Positions 59,101-64,000 of a DNA stretch of 64,000 nucleotides are shown one piece after another. How positions within the stretch are numbered: position 1 is the stretch's first letter; each line of letters opens with the position of its first letter. The DNA is from Paracholeplasma morum (GTDB lineage: Bacteria > Bacillota_I > Bacilli_A > Acholeplasmatales > UBA5453), in the NCBI RefSeq assembly GCF_016907055.1, contig NZ_JAFBBG010000003.1:62001-126000 (forward strand), written 5' to 3'. The position numbers were made by a program, and so were the translations under genes. A model generated the notes under the pieces. The model saw only the letters and a program-made list of their open reading frames with translations, was not told the origin of the DNA and ran no database searches.

Positions 59101-62100
59101 AGTCCTTACATCATTTCTACACCATCTGATATGGTGAATTTATCCAACTCATTAACGGTCGACTTTGATGCTTTAGGCATTTACTATTTAGTCGGATCCA
59201 ATATTTCTAATATCGATTTATCAACTGTTGAGTTTAAAGCCATTGGTTCTTCGGAAGTACCATTCCGTGGTCACTTTGATGGAAACTATGCAAACTTTAA
59301 CGTAAATATTAATGTTTCAAACGACTACCAAGGCTTATTCGGGAATATCTCTAGTGAAGCCTCTGTTAAGAGATTATCTGTAACTGGGCAAGTTACTGGT
59401 AGACATTATGTTGCGGGCGTTATTGGTAAGAACCAAGGTGAGGTAAGCGAAGTATATAGTACAGCGCTTATCAATGGTCAAAACTATGTAGGTGGTGTCA
59501 TTGGACAAAACATGTCTAATTTAACCCTTGCCTACAATACTGGTCAAGTATACTCAACTGGCGCAAGAGTCGGTGGGGTAGTAGGTCATAACGCAGGCGT
59601 AATTAACGAAGTATACCACAGCAACCGTATTAGTGGTTTACAGTACGTTGGTGGGGTCGTCGGATACAATACCGGTGAGGTATCAAACGCATACTTTAAT
59701 ATTACTGTGATTGAATTCTTTACGCCAACCACTGGAATCAAACCATTATATGCAGTCGGTAATGAACAAAACACTGATGATGTTCGTGGGGTTGCTAAAG
59801 AAATTCTATTTAACCTTACAGATTTAAACCTTACATCTACTCTGTGGGCTACGAGTGCAACCACTGGTATGTATGACTATTTGGTGCAATTAACAGGCTT
59901 TAGAAACAATGTTAATGGCACGATTAAGAATAATTCTGAACTTTCTGCAAGAATCATTAGATTTGCTGCAGGTAGTGGAGATAAGAATAGCCCTTATATC
60001 ATTAGACATGAAGGCGATATGAAAGTACTATCGGATGTAGCTAAGGCCGATAACTTACTTGGCATCTATTTCAAGGTTCTAGATGGGGTTACTTCATTTG
60101 ATTTAACAGATCCAACCTTACTATTCGATACAATCGGTAGTGCAACAAGAAAGTTCATGGGATTCTTTGATGGAAACAACGCAGAATTCATCATTGGAAT
60201 CAATAAGACAACAACCGATTACTTAGGGTTATTTGGCTATGTAGAAAATGGTTCAATTGAAAACCTAACCGTATCTGGTGATTTAACCGGTAGAGATTAC
60301 GTTGGGGCAGTTGTTGGGTATGCACTCAATACGAAACTCAATAACGTATACTCTAAGACAACGATTAAAGCAAGAAACTATGTTGGTGGTATTGCAGGTT
60401 ATTCAAATAACTCAAGTATTACTAACGCATATAATATGAATAACATTACTGCAACCGGAGCACATGTTGCAGGGATTAGTGGACATGCACAAAATGAGAA
60501 ATTGGCGCATGTGTTTAACTATGGAGAAATCTCAGGTACCTCTCACATTGGTGGCGTTGTTGGTTCCGGTGATGCCAATCTTCAAGTTGAGTTTGCATAC
60601 AATAGAAATAGTGTCAAAGGCACAGGTTCTTATGTAGGCGGTATCGTTGGATACCTCAACAATGGACGCATTGATAATACATATAGCTCATCTACGATTA
60701 GAGGGTTAAATAATGTCGGTGGTGTTCTTGGTGCAAGCATAGGAACAACAACCGTTAATAACAGCTTCTATGATCAATCATTGATCGAAGCTGACATTTC
60801 AACCGTTGGGGCAAAACCGATTAGAGCGGTTGGAAACGTTCTCGACCAAGAGGACGTAATAGGTGTAGGTAAATCCTATCTAACAGGGGTAACTAAGTTA
60901 TCCTTAGACTTAACGCACTGGGTATTGATTCCAAACGATGGCATCAATGCATTCTACCCTCAACTTAAAGTATTTACAGAGAAAAATGATGTTACTAAGA
61001 AGGATTCATTGGATTCCATTACATCTTATATATTTGCAGGTTTAGGAACAATCACCTCACCATATATCATCGTTAATGAATACGATATGACGATTCTTAG
61101 TACATTGGTAAATAATGGGAATTCATTTAAAGATGTGTATTTTAAAGTAAGAGCTAACGCAATTACGTTTGACATGACATTAACAGGACTAAACTATGGT
61201 CCAATTGGTTCAATGGCTAATCCATTTAATGGGTTCTTCGATGGTAGTGGTGTAGACTTTAAACTAGGTCTATCTTCTACAAACTATATCGGATTATTTG
61301 GTTATACAGATACTGATGCAGTCATCTCTAAGTTATCCACATCCGGAACGATAACAGGCACAAACTATGTAGGTTCAGTGGTTGGTTATAATAAAGGGAC
61401 TGTCAATACCGTCTACTCTACAACAAAAGTAGTAGGGGACAGTAAAGTTGGTGGTATCGTTGGTGCAAACGAAGGCATCGTAACTGAAACATACTACATC
61501 TCAACCCTTAACGCAAAAGACACTGCTGGTGGTATCGTTGGATACAACCAAGGCGATGTCAATAACAACTATGTGGTTGGTAAACTATCGGCAAACTCAT
61601 TTGTCGGTGGTGTGATTGGTATTAACGATGGTACAATCGACAAACTCTATTACAATAAAGAGATTGCAGAAATCTACAAACCTACCTCTGGATACGCGCC
61701 AATTAGAGCTGTTGGTAATATGCCTGATACAGATACAGTTCTAGGCTTATCTGCATCTAACATGCATCAACCAACGCTTGTTAATATGCCATTTACAACA
61801 CTTGCAAGCTGGGAAGCAAAAGGCCCAGCAAGCTTTGAAGTTTATTATCCTCAATTAAGTTACTTCTCAAAACATGCACTTGCTGATGTAAAAGCCGCTT
61901 CGCTAAAGAGTGTTTCTGCAATGCGCTTTAAAGAAGGTACTGGTATTGAAAGCGACCCTTATATCATCCGAAATGCCGATGATATGAAGGCTGTTTCAGA
62001 CTTAGTATTATCAAAGAACACCCTAAAAGGCATGTTCTTTAGAGTTGCAGATGAAGTGACTCTCATCGATTTAGATACATTAACTACTAAATACGTTCCA

Positions 62101-64000
62101 ATCGGAAATGAAACCTATAAGTTTGAAGGATCATTTGATGGCAATTTCGCAAGATTCAATTTAAATAGTGATCGCGGTGAATACTATCAAGGGTTATTTG
62201 GTTACATCGGGACAACTGGTATTGTTAGAAATCTATCTGTTAGCGGGTCTGTTCGCTCAGGGTCTAGATTTGCTGGTGGTATCGCAGGTAGAAATGCCGG
62301 TCTAATCGAAAATGTATATAACTTAGCTACAATCACTGCATATGATTATTATGCGGGTGGTATCGTAGGTTATAACAATGGTGTTATTAGAAATGCCTAC
62401 AATAACGCATCCGTAACGATTACGCGTTACGACTATGCGGGCGGTATTGCAGGTGCACAAGCTAAGGGCACAGAAATATACGACTCTTATAATACCGGAC
62501 AAATTAAAGGTAGAAACTACATTGGTGGTATTATTGGTCATTCATCTGGTTCAGTAAGTAGAACCTATAGTATCGGTACAGTCACAGGTAGTGGCGCTCT
62601 AGGTGGCGTCATTGGTGGTATCGATGCCAATGCACAAACCGAAAGAAGTTATTATGATTTATCCGTTATGTTATTACTTACAGGCAATAAACCTACTAAA
62701 GCCTTTGGTAATGCAGAAAATAACGAAACAGTATATGGATTAACAACCTCAGAATTATCGGGAGGTTATTTAGGCAAGGCTAATTTAGGAACCGCATTTA
62801 AGACTAAACCAAATGTGGGTTATACAGCTTATCATCCACAATTAGCATTATTCGCAAACAGCAGTTATATCGAAGTTAAAAATGATTCCTTAGACTCAGT
62901 TACAAAGAGTATTTTCCAAGGTACTGGGGCTATGGATACACCATATTTCATCTTAAGTGAAGCAGATATGCAATCACTAAGCTTAATCGTTTCGCAAAAT
63001 CACGCGACAACTAATGTATACTTTAAGGTTTATCAAGCTAAGAAAACCTTTGATTTAGCATCGGATCAAGTGATTTATAGTGCGATTGGGTCAAGCATTC
63101 CATTTAATGGTTCATTTGATGGTAACGGGGCAACGTTCAACCTTAGAATAAAAAACGGTGCTAACTACCAAGGGTTATTTGGACAAGTCGGATCAACGGG
63201 GTCAATATCCAACTTAATAGTAACTGGTAAAGTCTCTGCACTTGACTATGTGGGTGGGGTTGTTGGGTCCAATGAAGGTGTGTTAACTAACCTAATCAAC
63301 CAAGCAGAAGTCAGTGGTTTAAATTATGTTGGCGGTATTGCCGGTATCAACAAATCGATTATCAATGACTCTTATAATGAAGGTAGATTATCAAGTACTA
63401 CCCTTTATGCGGGTGGTATTACTGGGTATAATGACGCACTTGGTGAAATCACTCAAAGCTTTAATAAGGGCGAAATCCACGCTAGTGCAAACTATGTGGG
63501 TGGTATTGCCGGTGTTAACAAAGAAAGTGCAACCATTGAAAATAGCTTTAACTATGGAACACTATTTACAAGTAACTCATATTTAGGTGGTATTACTGGT
63601 CTTAACGAAGGGGATATCCACAATGTATATAACACAGGAAGTCTAGAAGCAGGAACCAGCCATGTTGCAGGTATTTCAGCACTTAATAGCGGGACAATCA
63701 CTGAAGGTTTCCATGCAGGATTGATTCTTTCTAAAGCCTTTACAGCAGGGGTTGTTGTTACAAACACAGGTCTGTTATCGAAACTTTATTACAACTTAGA
63801 AAACGTTAATGCACGTATTTATAATCCAAATGCATCATTAATTATTAAGGCCGTATATCAAACCGAAGACACAACCGATGTTAAGGGTCTAGTTCTTAAG
63901 AATATGACTGGATTGTATCCAATTGGAAACAACGATGAACAAATGAACTTAGAACGTACTAAATACAGCATCAAACAAGGTAATGACTTTACCTCTTATT
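53137..64000 (+). CDS. Giant GLUG-repeat surface protein, 3' end outside window
   Basis: An uninterrupted frame of 3,621 codons running off the window. AGGAG lies seven bases before ATG 53137 (an in-frame ATG at 53131 is too close). A short basic start and one hydrophobic segment (residues ~8-26) form a signal peptide or anchor; the rest is extracellular. At least eleven modules of about 280-340 residues follow. Each opens with a GDGLGT-x-x-PFLI-x-x-x-x-DM header, continues with F-x-G-x-FDGN...YQGLFGY, then GLUG-type turns (YVGGIVG, N-x-Y-x-x-G), and closes with YYPQL. This is typical of long beta-solenoid adhesins. Low Cys, rich in Gly, Asn, Thr and Ser. No anchor or C-terminus is visible. 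Confidence 0.92.
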   Translation, partial: MLKGFKNKYKFILASVLILSFGFLLVNSLTKKDETVEIPRREPAFATQFLSEEGTQANPYVVGSKADMDMLSLLVSQGQNFSGKYFTVDANISEIYLGVFTPIGSSTKPFLGNFDGYGVNFVLAIDNPTLNYQGLFGFTQSGVIENLSVSGSVKGLNYVGGIVGQMASGTVRNVYSTATVEALGSHAGGIVGLLSMGSLSNAFNRGDVIAVNNAGGIVGYTYVYTVPSYGSNTTNSISNVYSSGTVTANSNPGGVIGYDNPARYTGSANARVNLYYDISVISNHKVASNRKPSSMASTQGLNSEVFFSGMEDKLAAIFSFRDINGGYGFYPELRYFSESSHSNIKAASLESNTVDISNGVGTLNYPYLIRTLDDINKLKTQIETGETYRGFYFKVADGRTSFNLGNFIPIGASAAKPFYGSFDGNNAEFILNISNSTVSYQAMFGHFGYGKISNLSTSGSVSGLDYTAAVVAYKYSGTIENVYNKATVNGRSHVGSIVGRQEDGTINSVYNSGSVTATGTYAGGIVGTVLRGVISNVYNNAEILANNTAGGIIGHLYAYTVYTYGANSTNRVENAYSSGLVSANTTAGGVIGNDDQTRYTGSANARTRLYYDTSVLVTYDQPRTVKPPVTGHSYGRTTSDLVYGTVNTLGFPESVWHYEPKSGTTAYYPQLLAFSSSSVAKIKNDSTTSTAYGVGDGLGTKEYPFLIRTKFDMDELSRKVALGNTYYSFYFKVDDGISQIDLANFQPIGSPSKPFAGNFDGNGVDFVLDINNPSVSYQGLFGYTQTGIIENFSVSGSVKGLSYVGGITGQQSTGTIRNVYNTARIEAYGSYAGGIVGLIDRGTLTQAYNTGEIVAVSYAGGVVGYTYVYTVPSYGMNATNSISHVYSSGTATANSYVGGVIGYDNPARYTGDVNVRINLYYDITVIANYDQVKAIKPSTDPSTQGLNSGIMFKEMQAKLPSGFSFKADGNGYAYYPQLTYFSDNQNATTKARSEESVKVNVGDGLGTESFPFLIRNEQDIEDLKTMINRGNTFKGFYFKVDNGVTEFNLGDFDSIGSPSHHFYGSFDGNNAVFNLSINRPAASYQAMFGYFGFGTIKNMKIQGSVTGLDYTAGLVAYKLSGSVENVYNEAVINGRSYVGGMVGYQLDGTINNVYNNGDVTATGTYAGGIVSFVLRGTISNTYNRAEILANNTAGGIIGHIYAYTVYTYGANSTNRVENAYNSGLVAANTTVGGVIGNDNQERYTGSANARTRLYYDTSILVTYDQPRTVKPPVTGHAYGRTTSDLVYGSVNTLGFPTNLWHYEPKSGTTAYYPQLLVFSNHSVESIRQDSSLSTAYEVGDGLGTKEFPFLIRDKFDMDELSRKVALGNTYYSFHFKVDDDISQIDLANFQPIGSPSKPFAGNFDGNGVDFILAIDRIQNHQGLFGYTQTGIVENFSVSGSVRGQSYVGGIAGQMSTGIIRNVYNTAKVEATGSYAGGIIGLIDRGTLAYAYNRGEIIATSYAGGVVGYTYVYTVPSYGMDATNSISHVYSSGTSTANSYAGGVIGYDNPARYTGSSNVRSNLYYDITVIANYDQVKAVKPSTDPSTQGLNSGILFKDMSGRLPSGFTFKPDADGLAYYPQLTVFASSETEGIVNHSINSVKVDIGDGLGTPDYPFLIRTVDDIDALREKVNKGNTFKGFHFKVDEGIEEFVLDNFVPIGSSSKPFYGSFDGNNAEFIININNAAASYQAMFGYFGFGTIENLSVSGTVTGLDHTAGVVGYKESGTVQNVYNEAIINGRSYVGGIVGYQLDGTINSSYNNGNVTATATYAGGIVSFVLRGTVSNVYNRAEILANNTAGGVIGHIYAYTVYTYGANSTNRVENAYSSGLVSANATVGGVIGNDNQTRYTGSANVRLNLFYDVSVLMSYKQPRTLKPSTAVSGHGVLKTSMFSDSLSTKFGSTYWTYRDIEGNYAYFPQLKVFATSLVDEIKNDSVMSVRTNPFLGDGTLASPYIISTPSDMVNLSNSLTVDFDALGIYYLVGSNISNIDLSTVEFKAIGSSEVPFRGHFDGNYANFNVNINVSNDYQGLFGNISSEASVKRLSVTGQVTGRHYVAGVIGKNQGEVSEVYSTALINGQNYVGGVIGQNMSNLTLAYNTGQVYSTGARVGGVVGHNAGVINEVYHSNRISGLQYVGGVVGYNTGEVSNAYFNITVIEFFTPTTGIKPLYAVGNEQNTDDVRGVAKEILFNLTDLNLTSTLWATSATTGMYDYLVQLTGFRNNVNGTIKNNSELSARIIRFAAGSGDKNSPYIIRHEGDMKVLSDVAKADNLLGIYFKVLDGVTSFDLTDPTLLFDTIGSATRKFMGFFDGNNAEFIIGINKTTTDYLGLFGYVENGSIENLTVSGDLTGRDYVGAVVGYALNTKLNNVYSKTTIKARNYVGGIAGYSNNSSITNAYNMNNITATGAHVAGISGHAQNEKLAHVFNYGEISGTSHIGGVVGSGDANLQVEFAYNRNSVKGTGSYVGGIVGYLNNGRIDNTYSSSTIRGLNNVGGVLGASIGTTTVNNSFYDQSLIEADISTVGAKPIRAVGNVLDQEDVIGVGKSYLTGVTKLSLDLTHWVLIPNDGINAFYPQLKVFTEKNDVTKKDSLDSITSYIFAGLGTITSPYIIVNEYDMTILSTLVNNGNSFKDVYFKVRANAITFDMTLTGLNYGPIGSMANPFNGFFDGSGVDFKLGLSSTNYIGLFGYTDTDAVISKLSTSGTITGTNYVGSVVGYNKGTVNTVYSTTKVVGDSKVGGIVGANEGIVTETYYISTLNAKDTAGGIVGYNQGDVNNNYVVGKLSANSFVGGVIGINDGTIDKLYYNKEIAEIYKPTSGYAPIRAVGNMPDTDTVLGLSASNMHQPTLVNMPFTTLASWEAKGPASFEVYYPQLSYFSKHALADVKAASLKSVSAMRFKEGTGIESDPYIIRNADDMKAVSDLVLSKNTLKGMFFRVADEVTLIDLDTLTTKYVPIGNETYKFEGSFDGNFARFNLNSDRGEYYQGLFGYIGTTGIVRNLSVSGSVRSGSRFAGGIAGRNAGLIENVYNLATITAYDYYAGGIVGYNNGVIRNAYNNASVTITRYDYAGGIAGAQAKGTEIYDSYNTGQIKGRNYIGGIIGHSSGSVSRTYSIGTVTGSGALGGVIGGIDANAQTERSYYDLSVMLLLTGNKPTKAFGNAENNETVYGLTTSELSGGYLGKANLGTAFKTKPNVGYTAYHPQLALFANSSYIEVKNDSLDSVTKSIFQGTGAMDTPYFILSEADMQSLSLIVSQNHATTNVYFKVYQAKKTFDLASDQVIYSAIGSSIPFNGSFDGNGATFNLRIKNGANYQGLFGQVGSTGSISNLIVTGKVSALDYVGGVVGSNEGVLTNLINQAEVSGLNYVGGIAGINKSIINDSYNEGRLSSTTLYAGGITGYNDALGEITQSFNKGEIHASANYVGGIAGVNKESATIENSFNYGTLFTSNSYLGGITGLNEGDIHNVYNTGSLEAGTSHVAGISALNSGTITEGFHAGLILSKAFTAGVVVTNTGLLSKLYYNLENVNARIYNPNASLIIKAVYQTEDTTDVKGLVLKNMTGLYPIGNNDEQMNLERTKYSIKQGNDFTSY
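53266..59061 (+). repeat. Three tandem copies of a ~1.93-kb two-module unit inside the giant gene
   Basis: Units start near 53266, 55201 and 57133; corresponding points in units two and three are exactly 1,932 bases apart, and later points 1,929. Each unit has an A-type then a B-type module. Stretches such as 55348-55418 and 57280-57350 are identical over about 70 bases, while unit one is more diverged. Modules from 59062 on are older and do not follow this alternation. The frame is kept throughout. Confidence 0.9.

Noticed and set aside
62323-62541. Minus-strand frame within the giant gene
   Set aside because: Shadow produced by the repetitive coding sequence on the other strand.
53137-64000. 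Repeats read as a CRISPR array or as satellite DNA
   Set aside because: Repeat units are long, diverged and keep one reading frame; there are no short identical repeats with unique spacers.

Overview
The window is AT-rich, densely coded low-GC Gram-positive DNA. Several real genes end in TGA (lgt, whiA, uvrA-operon hprK partner at 8465) and tryptophan is written TGG, so the standard genetic code is used. Together with the Mollicutes-like gene content (HprK, four lipoproteins plus Lgt, no murein genes seen) and a carotenoid desaturase, this points to an Acholeplasma-type mollicute (Acholeplasmatales or a close relative) rather than a Mycoplasma. This is inference from gene content; no 16S rRNA is present.

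Layout. 1-16060 is a core housekeeping run: the 3' part of pcrA, a second very short UvrD-type helicase, then an overlapping operon ligA-uvrA-(membrane protein)-hprK-lgt-ppaX-trxB-whiA-acpS, followed by a membrane-anchored thioredoxin-like protein and tex. 16200-16392 holds tRNA-Ser(GCT) and tRNA-Glu(TTC). 16393-21914 looks like an accessory island: an MMPL/RND-type transporter split by one in-frame stop, a TetR regulator, a haem/ferric-reductase-like membrane protein, a decayed DsrE gene and a RelBE-type toxin-antitoxin pair. It ends with a 13-bp copy of the tRNA-Glu 3' end and an IS66 remnant. 22461-29057 is a complete ABC importer (lipoprotein, fused double permease, ATPase with a large insertion) followed by a PRD-type regulator. 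29086-34218 mixes a GNAT protein, tRNA-Thr(CGT), an RNase III-like gene behind a leader that looks like a transcription attenuator, RNA-like hairpins, gene fragments and an HxlR/FMN-reductase pair. 34302-44736 is rich in surface proteins: an FMN-binding-type lipoprotein, a PepO peptidase, a large secreted nuclease lipoprotein, an InlB-repeat lipoprotein, a cation antiporter and small membrane proteins. 44840-52133 carries a DEAD-box helicase, htpG with a CIRCE-like operator, and a three-gene lipid/carotenoid cluster (ABC1 kinase, phytoene desaturase family, lipid kinase). From 53137 to the window edge there is one uninterrupted reading frame of more than 3,620 codons: a giant GLUG/beta-solenoid surface protein made of at least eleven modules, running off the end of the window.

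How the parts connect: Lgt would lipidate the four lipoproteins seen here; HprK implies carbon catabolite control. A shared AAAACG(A/G/T)TT motif lies near several surface-protein genes and may mark a common regulator. The least explained parts are the RNase III-like gene with its attenuator leader, the expanding 1.93-kb repeats of the giant protein, and the possible tRNA-associated island.
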